NCBI RefSeq assembly: GCF_000421465.1
Contig: NZ_ATXB01000001.1
Location: 930,001 to 994,000, forward strand
Source of the DNA: Methylohalobius crimeensis 10Ki
Lineage (GTDB): Bacteria; Pseudomonadota; Gammaproteobacteria; Methylococcales; Methylothermaceae
Direction of reading: 5' to 3'
DNA length: 64,000 nucleotides
Below are positions 23,719 through 31,407 of the stretch, in pieces (position 1 is the stretch's first letter; each line of letters opens with the position of its first letter). Both the position numbers and the translations under genes were made by a program. The notes below the pieces were generated by a model that did no database searches, was not told where the DNA came from, and saw only the letters and a list, made by a program, of their open reading frames with translations.

Positions 23719-24915
23719 GTGAAAAAATTGAGGAAGCTGGCAGGAGCGGGGATATTGGCTTGCTTCACATTTTCCGCATGGGGGGTGGATCATTCCGATC
23801 CCCCCGTAAAAACGCTGTTGGAGAAGCTGGAAGAACGTGACCGATTAATTTCTGATTTGCAGCGCCGGGTGACCCATCTGGAGAAACTGGTTGGTGAAAA
23901 AGCGAGAAAGGATTCACCCCCAACCGAGCAAGCCCGCCGCCATCAGGAGGTTGAGAAGAAACCAGCCACGGACCATAAAGTAGCCCAAGCGACACCGCCG
24001 CCGAAGCCAAAAAAACAAAAAGGGGGAGCAGGCTCGTTTGAAGTCGATGAAGAGGCGGCGGAACATGCCTTGGAGCGTACCTTGACCCAGGTCGGGGCGC
24101 TGCTATTGCCTTTCGGCCGTGCTGAAATCCAGCCTTTTTTCGTGTATACACGTCAGGAATTTGATCGTCCCATCTTGTTTGTCAATGAGGAGGGACAGTT
24201 GCAGGGGGTGGGGAGCCGAGAAATCAAGCAAGATCGGTTTAATTCAGGTATCTTTTCTCGTTTGGGATTGCCCATGGATGCTCAGCTAGAGCTGAGTATT
24301 CCTTATACCATAGTGGATCGGACCCTTACTAATACACCGAGTTTCAATACGAGGCAATCTACCGAACGCAAAGACTCGGCCTCCCACTTGGGCGATATTC
24401 AGGTCGGTATCGCCAAGACTCTGTTTCGAGAAAGAAAATGGCGACCGGATCTGATCGCGCGTTTGACCTGGTTCGCACCAACCGGCAGACGAATCCACGA
24501 CGGCGTGGAGTTGGGGGGCGGTTTTCACCGTCTAAGAGGTTCGTTAACCGCCTTGAAGCGTCAGGATCCTTTAGCCTTTACGGGTAGTTTTTTCTATGAG
24601 GGGGCGTTTGACGAAAACAACAATAATCCCGGAGATCGGTTTGGGTTTTCAGTGGGAGCGCTTTTGGCGGCTAGTCCCGAAACGTCCCTGAGTATCTCCA
24701 TAGAACAGAGCTTTATCGATGAAGTTAAATTGAATGGCCGCACCATTAAGGGAAGCGATCGGGTTTCCAGTTCTTTCGTGTTCGGAGCTTCGTCGATTCT
24801 TGGAAGAGGATTTTTGCTTTCCGTCTTCGGTGGCATCGGTTTGACGGAAGACGCCCCGGATTATTTCATCAACGTATCAGTGCCGCTGCGATTCAACATG
24901 CCTTTTGTAAGATAG
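23719..24915 (+). CDS. Outer-membrane beta-barrel with N-terminal coiled coil, FapF-like
   Basis: A 398-residue protein. A signal peptide (about 1-22) is followed by a heptad-patterned coiled coil (VKTLLEKLEERDRLISDLQR..., about 30-58), a Lys/Pro-rich linker, then from about residue 110 a barrel of alternating hydrophobic strands (VGALLLPFGRAEIQPFFVY onward). Coiled coil plus barrel is the layout of FapF, the trimeric channel that exports Fap amyloid subunits. The GTG start has GGAATG upstream. The barrel would naturally end at VSVPLRF; six further residues run into the convergent neighbour. The FapF assignment is by architecture and neighbourhood. Confidence 0.8.
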   Translation: MKKLRKLAGAGILACFTFSAWGVDHSDPPVKTLLEKLEERDRLISDLQRRVTHLEKLVGEKARKDSPPTEQARRHQEVEKKPATDHKVAQATPPPKPKKQKGGAGSFEVDEEAAEHALERTLTQVGALLLPFGRAEIQPFFVYTRQEFDRPILFVNEEGQLQGVGSREIKQDRFNSGIFSRLGLPMDAQLELSIPYTIVDRTLTNTPSFNTRQSTERKDSASHLGDIQVGIAKTLFRERKWRPDLIARLTWFAPTGRRIHDGVELGGGFHRLRGSLTALKRQDPLAFTGSFFYEGAFDENNNNPGDRFGFSVGALLAASPETSLSISIEQSFIDEVKLNGRTIKGSDRVSSSFVFGASSILGRGFLLSVFGGIGLTEDAPDYFINVSVPLRFNMPFVR

Positions 24916-26625
24916 ACGTCGATTTTTGAAGAGGACGAGCAGGCCGATGAGGAGCAGCATCAACGGCGCAGGTGCCGGCACCTGTGCGAGACCGGCGAAA
25001 GAGAGAAATACTTTGCCGGGTTGGTCGAAGGCCTCTTCCCACAGGTCTTCATCGGTGAAATCCAGGCCGACGAAAAGTTCCGGAATCAGATCGGAATCCG
25101 GGGTCAGTTCGCTTAGGAATTCGTCCAGCCAGTCTGATTGACCTGTTTGGGCTTGTTCGATATTTAGAATCGGCCCGAACAGGTTGAAGCCTTGTTCGTC
25201 CCCCAAGGTATCTTCATATACCAAGGTGGGCAGAGTGGTTTGCAGCAGCAAGTTTCCGTCCTTGTCGAAAATACGCAGCTCGTCCCCGGTGAAATATTCC
25301 CGGCCATCATGGTTGGTGAAGCGGAGCAAGGGATCGATTTCCAGGGTGCCGCCGTTCAAGGGGTCGTTTCGGTAGCGAGGGCTGACGGTATTTCGAGGTC
25401 CGCCAGTTAAAACATTGATCGGTACCGGGTCGAAGGAAAGGAGATTGGTGTTCGGATTCCAATGAATATTGGGTCCCGAGCTAGAGGTTGGAGGGATGTA
25501 GCCAGCCTTTTCGGCAACTTGAGGGACCGCTCTTGGCGGAGCCTCGTAGGAGCCCTCGGTATGGGTGTTCTGAATGCTCACCACGGTGCTGTTTTGGGGA
25601 TTGCAAGGGTCCATCAGAACGACTGGAACGTTGAGTGGAGAAGAGCCGCCGTTCAGGCTTACCCCTTCCTCGGATTGGCTCAGGTTCTGCTGAAACCAAT
25701 CTTCAATGCTTTGATGGCTGTTCGGCGAACCGATGGGAATCCGGGTCGTTTCGCCGTTTTCCACATAAATGACAAACCCCACTGTGTTGATGGAGACTTG
25801 ATCTCCAACCTGCTGAATCACGTTCACCGTATCCCTCATAATGGCGAACGCGACGGTAGGATGGGCCTGGAGATCCAATTGATGGGCATTCCAAGCGATA
25901 TTCAGCAAAGTATTGGTATCCGTCTCCGGTTGGCAGGTGGCGTCGGTCTGAATGCCGATCCCCGTGACCGCTCCTTGACTACCGGTCACCGCTTTCGCGA
26001 TGAGGGGTTCGCTGGCGTTTGCGAATGCATTGGTGTTATGGCTATTTGAGATGGTGGCGATATTGACCCCGCCGTTGTAAAGAAAGGGAGTGGGTGAGAC
26101 GTCGACCGAGCTGCCACCAGTGGCGATGTGAGCGTTCGGAGCGATTGGGTTGGAGAAATTCGCAGCGATCGCGTTCGTATGGGAAAAGGTTTGAGCGGTG
26201 GAAAAAACCCCCGAATAATCCAGGTAAAGTCTATTTTGAGGGTTCTGTAATGTGGCCAGGATGGTAAAAGCGGATTCCGTGCTGGCTGCCGGTGCTAAAT
26301 CATCGAGCGCCGCTTCTTGAAAACTTCCGTCGGATACGAAAAAAATCGATCCATCGGAAACCGCTTCCGGAGGCAAGGTCGTATCTATCTCCCATTGTGT
26401 GGTTTCAAGTTGTCTATTCGGGGTTAGGGGGGGACGAGCAAAAACATCCGCGATTAAGCGCTTTTCCGGCTCATCGAGAATCGGAGCGGCCCACAGCGTT
26501 AATGAGGCTAGGATAATCGGTTGGATAAAAAGCCTAGCCGGAAAACTGGATTTGCAGAATGTATTACACTTATCAAAGGCATCGTTGCGATGCATCGCAT
26601 GATGATTTGCTGATGGTGCTTTCAT
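24877..26625 (-). CDS. PEP-CTERM-like exported surface protein
   Basis: About 582 residues. A long N-terminal region contains a signal segment (LFIQPIILASLTLWAAP). The body is Asn/Thr/Ser-rich and predicted extracellular. The C-terminal sorting-type tail consists of VPAPAP, a hydrophobic helix (LMLLLIGLLVLF) and KNRR. That tripartite tail matches PEP-CTERM proteins processed by exosortases, although the motif is P-A-P rather than P-E-P. Twelve extra residues follow the RR and overlap the 3' end of the barrel gene. A sigma-54-type promoter lies 36-53 bases upstream of the ATG. No ribosome site is evident, so the start could be further in. No exosortase is encoded in this window. Confidence 0.75.
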   Translation of the reverse strand: MKAPSANHHAMHRNDAFDKCNTFCKSSFPARLFIQPIILASLTLWAAPILDEPEKRLIADVFARPPLTPNRQLETTQWEIDTTLPPEAVSDGSIFFVSDGSFQEAALDDLAPAASTESAFTILATLQNPQNRLYLDYSGVFSTAQTFSHTNAIAANFSNPIAPNAHIATGGSSVDVSPTPFLYNGGVNIATISNSHNTNAFANASEPLIAKAVTGSQGAVTGIGIQTDATCQPETDTNTLLNIAWNAHQLDLQAHPTVAFAIMRDTVNVIQQVGDQVSINTVGFVIYVENGETTRIPIGSPNSHQSIEDWFQQNLSQSEEGVSLNGGSSPLNVPVVLMDPCNPQNSTVVSIQNTHTEGSYEAPPRAVPQVAEKAGYIPPTSSSGPNIHWNPNTNLLSFDPVPINVLTGGPRNTVSPRYRNDPLNGGTLEIDPLLRFTNHDGREYFTGDELRIFDKDGNLLLQTTLPTLVYEDTLGDEQGFNLFGPILNIEQAQTGQSDWLDEFLSELTPDSDLIPELFVGLDFTDEDLWEEAFDQPGKVFLSFAGLAQVPAPAPLMLLLIGLLVLFKNRRLSYKRHVESQRH

Positions 26626-26660
26626 GATCTGTCACTGAAGAATTTATTGTTATTTATCAA

Positions 26661-26678
26661 AGCATAACTCGTGCCATA
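26661..26678 (-). promoter_or_regulatory. Sigma-54-type promoter for the PEP-CTERM-like gene
   Basis: Read on the minus strand, TGGCACGAGTTATGCT has the -24 GG and -12 GC separated by ten bases and matches the TGGCACG half exactly. Transcription would begin near 26651, about 26 bases before the start codon. An inverted repeat TGTCAA-N5-TTGACA at 26751-26767 lies about 75 bases further upstream and could be an activator site. Confidence 0.7.
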
Positions 26679-26749
26679 TATCTTATCTTTTTGATATAAC
26701 ATGTTTTTTTGAAAGATATAGCTGGGGTGGGAAATGATTATGATCGCCC

Positions 26750-26965
26750 ATGTCAAAAAAATTGACACTTCTGACCATGTCGCCGGTTAAACCGTTGGAA
26801 AAAACCGCCCCGATCGGGCATATTGATTCTCACGATAGATCGCGATCTAGAACGCCCGATGATCGTCCCGATCCGGTGATCGATCCGTCGGGGACTCAAC
26901 CGGGAGAACAAAGCCCAGCAGTCCAAGAAGATGGCGAGTCTCCTCATGTTGATGAATATGCTTGA
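26750..26965 (+). CDS. Small Pro/Asp-rich hypothetical protein upstream of DUF2802 gene
   Basis: A 71-residue frame (MSKKLTLLTMSPVKPLEK...) rich in Pro, Asp, Ser and Arg, with no signal or membrane segment. Its TGA overlaps the start of the DUF2802 gene in a TTGATG arrangement, which suggests translational coupling. No strong ribosome site is seen. ATG 26777 (MSPVKPLEKTAPI) is an equally likely start and would free the inverted repeat at 26751. I do not recognise the family. Confidence 0.4.
   Translation: MSKKLTLLTMSPVKPLEKTAPIGHIDSHDRSRSRTPDDRPDPVIDPSGTQPGEQSPAVQEDGESPHVDEYA
26751..26767. promoter_or_regulatory. Inverted repeat TGTCAA-N5-TTGACA, candidate activator site
   Basis: Two perfect six-base arms (26751-26756 and 26762-26767) lie at an enhancer-like distance upstream of the minus-strand sigma-54-type promoter. 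The same bases overlap the first codons of the small plus-strand frame at 26750, which weakens either reading. Confidence 0.4.
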
Positions 26966-27384
26966 TGGATGGGCCCATTTTTTACCTAGCGTTGGGGATC
27001 TTAAGTTGTGCCGTGCTCAGCCTGGCCGGAATCTTGATCGGATTATGGCGACGCCAGAGCCGTTTGGTACGGCGAGTCGATCAGTGGCAAAAAAACCAGG
27101 AGCGGCTTCAGCGTGATCTGGCCGGTCTGTGTGCGGCGGCGGTGAGGATGGACGAACGGTTTCTGGAGTTGTCCGGACGTCTGGAAGGGATTCAGCAATG
27201 GACTCAGGAGGCGGGTCATGAACAAGGATCGACCTATCAAACCGCCATCGAGCGCATTCGCGAGGGCGCGGATGTGGAAGAGCTGGTGAGCGAGTGGGGC
27301 TTTAGCCGCGAAGAAGCGGAATTGTTGATTCGAATGCACCGTGCCGACGGGGTTGCCGGCAAAGGCAGCTATTCGGATGCTTGA
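26962..27384 (+). CDS. DUF2802 membrane-anchored coiled-coil protein
   Basis: About 140 residues. One N-terminal transmembrane helix (FYLALGILSCAVLSLAGILIGLW) is followed by a basic turn, a coiled-coil helix (VRRVDQWQKNQERLQRDLAG...) and a C-terminal helix-turn-helix-like end (IREGADVEELVSEWGFSREEAELLIRMHR) typical of DUF2802. Members are commonly encoded beside cheW in flagellar/chemotaxis clusters. Here the gene is separated from cheW by the 12-kb accessory island. It starts at TTG 26962 or ATG 26965 and overlaps the end of fhlB by 16 bases on the opposite strand. Function unknown. Confidence 0.8.
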   Translation: MMDGPIFYLALGILSCAVLSLAGILIGLWRRQSRLVRRVDQWQKNQERLQRDLAGLCAAAVRMDERFLELSGRLEGIQQWTQEAGHEQGSTYQTAIERIREGADVEELVSEWGFSREEAELLIRMHRADGVAGKGSYSDA

Positions 27385-27683
27385 TCCCGCGCGCTGGTTT
27401 TCTTCTGCAAAGTCTCCTTTCCGCTGAGCCAATAGGCGAATGCGATCACTTCCGCTACCGCGAGGTAAAGTTCGCGCGGGATTTCATCTCCCAATGGAAC
27501 TTGGGCCAAAACGCTCGCCAACCGAGGGTCGGCATGTAACGGGACCTGATGTTCCTCGGCCGTCTCGGTAATCCGTTCGGCTGTCTCGCCGCGGCCCTTG
27601 GCGACGACGCGCGGCGCTGAAGTCCCGTCATAGCGTAAGGCGACGGCAATGTCGCGTGGATTAAACAAGCGTTTGTCGCTCAT
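27369..27683 (-). CDS. fhlB: FhlB, stand-alone FlhB C-terminal domain homologue
   Basis: A 104-residue protein aligning with the part of FlhB after the NPTH cleavage site: PRDIAVALRYDGTSAPRVVAKGRG and IPRELYLAVAEVIAFAYWL mirror HYAVALRYDQTRGGAPRVVAKG and IPEALYLAVAQVLAYVYQL of the FlhB encoded at 424. It has no membrane part. Such proteins can replace the FlhB C-terminal fragment in the export gate and are usually encoded beside fliK, as here, where its ATG overlaps the fliK stop. Confidence 0.92.
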   Translation of the reverse strand: MSDKRLFNPRDIAVALRYDGTSAPRVVAKGRGETAERITETAEEHQVPLHADPRLASVLAQVPLGDEIPRELYLAVAEVIAFAYWLSGKETLQKKTSARDQASE

Positions 27684-28822
27684 ATCTTTTCATCCAATAG
27701 GGGGCCTTTAATAATCGCCTCCGAAATCGGTTGAGCCTCAATTTCAGCGAGGGTCTGCAAACGCTCCGGTTGGAGGCCGGCGGAACGAAAACGTTGCGCC
27801 AAGGTATCCATATGGCGTTCGAGCAAGCGGGCGGTATGCACTTGTTCTCCCCACCAATAGCTGCTGATGTTTTCCCCTTGCAGCACCAGTTTTACCCGAA
27901 TGCGTCCCAGGCCGGGTGGCTCCATTTCCAGGTCGACGGCCCAAGGCGCCTTCTCGCGAGGATCCTTGGAGGCCGTCTTATCTCCGTGGACGGTCAAACG
28001 AAGCGTATCGACGAATTCGCCCGTCCGAAACGGAATTTCGAAATGCCAGGTGAGCGTCGGGTTATCCGGCTTGGGCAGCGAGGCGAGCTGATCCAGTACG
28101 ATCCGCGCCAGGGCTCCGGAGACCTTTTCCCCCAATTCCGCCAATAATTCCGACTGAGCGGTTGGCGATGGAGGCCCGGAAGGCGGCCCCTTGAGTTGAC
28201 CGGCAACGGGTGAAGCGGTGTCGGTTTGCGTGACGTGGCCGCTGATTTTGACGGCCAATTGAAGTAAATGGCTTTTCAGATCGCCGCTGCCGGTGGACGG
28301 CGAGTGCGGCGAGGCGGCCAAGGTTTCCGCCCACAGACCGCTTCGTCGGATGGCCGCTTGCAGGGTATCGGCTTGAGTGAGGGCGGTTAGCCGAGGAAGG
28401 GAGTGCATCAGGGTTTTGAGCTGGCTGTGCAGCGAAGAGGGGAGCAAGCTTTGGGATTGGGGACGATCGAATATCTCTTTTAGGTTTTGCAGCGCCCGAT
28501 CCAGCGGTATTTGTCGGGGCAAGGCATGGCGCAGCGCCGATTTATCGGTCCATTCGGGGCGGTGGTGAGCCAGGACTTTTAAATGCGGCTGGGGACCTGC
28601 GCGAACCACCTCCAGGCGTAATTGATCCCCCGGGCGTAACAGCAGGTTGGTTTCGGCCTGGAGACGGCGACCTCCCACCTCCAGAAGCAATTGCCGGGGA
28701 GAGGATTGGGCCAGGACCCGAGCTTCCAGGCGCTCACCGGCTCTCAGGCCTATCGCGGAAAGCTTTAAGGCACCGGGGTCGGGCGTCTGGGTCAGGGTGA
28801 TTCGAGGCAACCCGATATTCAC
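27680..28822 (-). CDS. fliK: Flagellar hook-length control protein FliK-like
   Basis: A 380-residue protein. The N-terminal half is variable (LEARVLAQSSPRQLLLEVGG, a beta-rich segment), the middle is Pro/Ser-rich, and the C-terminal Flg_hook domain (about 250-345: WHFEIPFRTGEFVDTLRLTVHG and LGRIRVKLVLQGENIS) is recognisable. FliK measures hook length and triggers the FlhB substrate switch. Its partner-type gene fhlB overlaps downstream. Sequence identity to model FliK proteins is low in this class, so the call rests on the domain and context. Confidence 0.88.
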   Translation of the reverse strand: MNIGLPRITLTQTPDPGALKLSAIGLRAGERLEARVLAQSSPRQLLLEVGGRRLQAETNLLLRPGDQLRLEVVRAGPQPHLKVLAHHRPEWTDKSALRHALPRQIPLDRALQNLKEIFDRPQSQSLLPSSLHSQLKTLMHSLPRLTALTQADTLQAAIRRSGLWAETLAASPHSPSTGSGDLKSHLLQLAVKISGHVTQTDTASPVAGQLKGPPSGPPSPTAQSELLAELGEKVSGALARIVLDQLASLPKPDNPTLTWHFEIPFRTGEFVDTLRLTVHGDKTASKDPREKAPWAVDLEMEPPGLGRIRVKLVLQGENISSYWWGEQVHTARLLERHMDTLAQRFRSAGLQPERLQTLAEIEAQPISEAIIKGPLLDEKI

Positions 28823-28825
28823 GGA

Positions 28826-29728
28826 TCAAACCGATAACATGTTCTGAATCTGCCAGATTTCTTCCTTGGCCAATTCCAGGATATTGAGGCTGGTTTCGGC
28901 ATCCAGGCGTCCGGCCAGGAGCTTGCGATAGGCCGGGATTTCATCGATGCGGGGATATTGATGGAGCCTCGGGGTCCCCACGAAGCTGTGCAATTGGGAG
29001 ACGAGCACCAAATCCACGTAATCCGGCTGCGGTATATTGTCGCGAGACCAATCCTCGCACGCCACGGTGACCGCTTCGAAATCCTCCGGAAACCCCCATT
29101 TTCGCATAATGGCCGACCCGACAGGGCCGCGCAGTTTGTCAATCGTATAAGCCAGCTCCTCGGTGTTTTCCAGCAAGTCCATGTGCTTATCGGCGAAGGT
29201 GAGGACCGGCACCGCCCCGATATCGTGAATCAAGCCGGCCAGCATGGCCCGATCCGGATCGAAGCCGGGCGTCTTGTGCGCCAGTACGGCGCAGATGGCG
29301 GCCACATAACTGCTGTGCTGCCACAATTCCTGCATGCGCTTTTGGACGACACGGCTTTTAGCCTTGAAAACCGCCTTGAGGGCAAAGCTGGTAATCAGGC
29401 GCTGGGCAACTTTCAGCCCGAGCCGGGTAAGCGCTTGAGGACAACTCTCGATGCGCCGCCGTCCTCGATAGAGGGGGCTGTTGGAAATTTGGATCAGCCG
29501 CGCCGTGATGACCGGATCCATCTGCACGACCCGGGCGATTCTGGCGTTGTTGGCCTTGGGGTCGTTGATGGCTCGGCGTATTTTGATGGAAATATCCGGA
29601 ATGGTCGGGAGGACCAGTTGATTTTCCTTCAGTGCTCGATAGCAATGCCGCAGGAAGCGGTCGGAAACGGCGGGAGAGGTCCCCTCGGACATGGCGAAAG
29701 GATCTGTCGATGAGACCATGGACATCAA
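28826..29728 (-). CDS. HDOD domain signalling protein
   Basis: About 300 residues, mainly one HDOD domain (residues 35-240: LPTIPDISIKIRRAINDP, VVQMDPVITARLIQISNSP, LGLKVAQRLITSFALK, AGLIHDIGAVPVL). HDOD proteins are non-catalytic relatives of HD hydrolases and act in signalling or motility control. The gene ends three bases before fliK and is probably co-transcribed with fliK-fhlB. Several in-frame ATGs lie in the first 13 codons, so the precise start is uncertain. Confidence 0.9.
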   Translation of the reverse strand: MMSMVSSTDPFAMSEGTSPAVSDRFLRHCYRALKENQLVLPTIPDISIKIRRAINDPKANNARIARVVQMDPVITARLIQISNSPLYRGRRRIESCPQALTRLGLKVAQRLITSFALKAVFKAKSRVVQKRMQELWQHSSYVAAICAVLAHKTPGFDPDRAMLAGLIHDIGAVPVLTFADKHMDLLENTEELAYTIDKLRGPVGSAIMRKWGFPEDFEAVTVACEDWSRDNIPQPDYVDLVLVSQLHSFVGTPRLHQYPRIDEIPAYRKLLAGRLDAETSLNILELAKEEIWQIQNMLSV

Positions 29729-29824
29729 GCGAATAGAGCAGGCATGGGTGATTGCATAAAACCGAGTTTAGTTGAGATACCCCTGTAATTGAATTCGGCC
29801 ATGGCGGCTCAGACTTTATCAAAA

Positions 29825-29860
29825 TTTAAAGTCAGGGCACCTTGCCAAGGTGCCCTGACT
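29825..29860 (-). terminator. Hairpin terminator of lysS
   Basis: Fourteen-base perfect arms (AGTCAGGGCACCTT at 29830-29843 and its complement at 29847-29860) with a three-base centre. Read on the minus strand the hairpin is followed by TTTAAATTTT, directly downstream of lysS. It also insulates the HDOD-fliK-fhlB transcript. Confidence 0.85.
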
Positions 29861-29874
29861 CCCAAAGCGCGGCG

Positions 29875-31389
29875 TTATTCCGTTTGATCCGACGATGGGC
29901 TGGACGCTTTGGGCCGCATGTGCGGGAAAAGCAGCACGTCGCGGATGGAGGGGGCGTTGGCGAACAGCATCACCAACCGGTCGATGCCGATGCCTTCCCC
30001 GGCGGTGGGCGGCATTCCGTGTTCCAGCGCGGTGATGTAATCTTCGTCGAAGTGCATCGCTTCCTCGTCTCCCGCGGCACGGGCTTCGAGCTGGCTGCGG
30101 AAGCGCTCGGCCTGTTCCTCCGGGTCGTTGAGCTCGGTGAAACCGTTGGCGATTTCGCGGCCGGCGATGAACAGCTCGAAGCGATCGGTGACCTCCGGAT
30201 TTTTGTCGTTGCGACGGGCCAGCGGAGAAACCTCCACCGGATACTCGGTGATGAAGGTGGGGTCGAGCAGTTTCGGCTCCACCGTTTTCTCGAAGATTTC
30301 GGTTTGGATTTTGCCCAAACCGAAGCCCGGCAGAATGGGGATCTCCAATTTTTCCGCCACTCGGCGGGCCGACTCCAGGTTGTCCACGTCCTCGGAGGCC
30401 AGGCCCGGATTGAAGCGAATCAAGGACTCGAGCAAGGTAAACCGCTGGAAGGATTTGCCGAAATCGATTTCCTGGTCCTGATAGACGATTCTTTCGCTGC
30501 CCAGCACCGTCTCCGCCAGATCCCGGAACATCACTTCGGTCAGATCCATCAAGTCCTTGTATTCGGCATAGGCCTGATAGAATTCCAGCATGGTGAATTC
30601 CGGATTGTGCTGGGTGGAAAGTCCTTCGTTGCGGAAATTCCGGTTGATTTCGAATACCCGCTCGAATCCTCCCGCCACCAGGCGCTTCAAGTAGAGCTCG
30701 GGCGCGATACGCAGATACAGCTGCATGTCGAGGGTGTTGTGATAGGTGACGAACGGCCGGGCGGCGGCGCCTCCCGGGATCACCTGCATCATCGGCGTTT
30801 CCACCTCCAAGAAATCGCGTTCGATCAGAAATCTGCGCATCTCTTGCACCAGCTGGGAGCGGATTTGGAACGTCCGGCGCGTCACCTCGTTCATGATGAG
30901 ATCGAGGTAGCGCTGGCGGTAGCGCATTTCCTGGTCGGTCAGACCGTGATATTTCTCCGGTAAAGGACGAAGGCACTTGGCCAGAAGGCGGATTTCATCC
31001 ACCTTGACGCTCAGCTCGCCGGTTTTGGTTTTGAACAGAACCCCTTCGGCACCGACGATATCGCCGATATCCCATTTCTTGAATTCCCGGTAAAGGCCTT
31101 CCGGCAGTCCGTCCCGGGTGACGTAGAGTTGCATTTGTCCGGAGTAATCCCGGAGGTGGCAGAAACTGGCCTTGCCCATGATCCGGCGGGTCATCATGCG
31201 CCCGGCGACCCGTACCCGCAAAGGGGTCTGATCGAAGAGCTCGGGCGCTTCTTCGCCGTATCTGGCGTGAAGCTCGGCGGCGACGCTGTCGCGCCGGAAG
31301 TCGGTAGGATAAGCGATGCCCGCTTCACGTAAAGCGGCGAGCTTGGCTCTGCGTTGCGCGGTCAAATCTTGCGTACTTTTATCAGTCAT
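29875..31389 (-). CDS. lysS: Lysyl-tRNA synthetase, class II
   Basis: A 504-residue enzyme. The N-terminal OB-fold ([20 protein letters not shown]) binds the tRNA anticodon. The class II catalytic core has motif 2 ([20 protein letters not shown]) and motif 3 ([15 protein letters not shown]). It attaches lysine to tRNA-Lys. It follows prfB after 18 bases on the same strand, the conserved prfB-lysS pair, and ends at the hairpin at 29860. Confidence 0.98.
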   Translation of the reverse strand: MTDKSTQDLTAQRRAKLAALREAGIAYPTDFRRDSVAAELHARYGEEAPELFDQTPLRVRVAGRMMTRRIMGKASFCHLRDYSGQMQLYVTRDGLPEGLYREFKKWDIGDIVGAEGVLFKTKTGELSVKVDEIRLLAKCLRPLPEKYHGLTDQEMRYRQRYLDLIMNEVTRRTFQIRSQLVQEMRRFLIERDFLEVETPMMQVIPGGAAARPFVTYHNTLDMQLYLRIAPELYLKRLVAGGFERVFEINRNFRNEGLSTQHNPEFTMLEFYQAYAEYKDLMDLTEVMFRDLAETVLGSERIVYQDQEIDFGKSFQRFTLLESLIRFNPGLASEDVDNLESARRVAEKLEIPILPGFGLGKIQTEIFEKTVEPKLLDPTFITEYPVEVSPLARRNDKNPEVTDRFELFIAGREIANGFTELNDPEEQAERFRSQLEARAAGDEEAMHFDEDYITALEHGMPPTAGEGIGIDRLVMLFANAPSIRDVLLFPHMRPKASSPSSDQTE

Positions 31390-31407
31390 GTCGTCGATGG
31401 TTTGAGG

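Noticed and set aside
23071-24915. Classical bacteriocin exporter (peptidase-ABC transporter plus membrane fusion protein)
   Set aside because: The C39 domain is stand-alone and exported, there is no ATPase domain, and the partner is a beta barrel with a coiled coil rather than a fusion protein.
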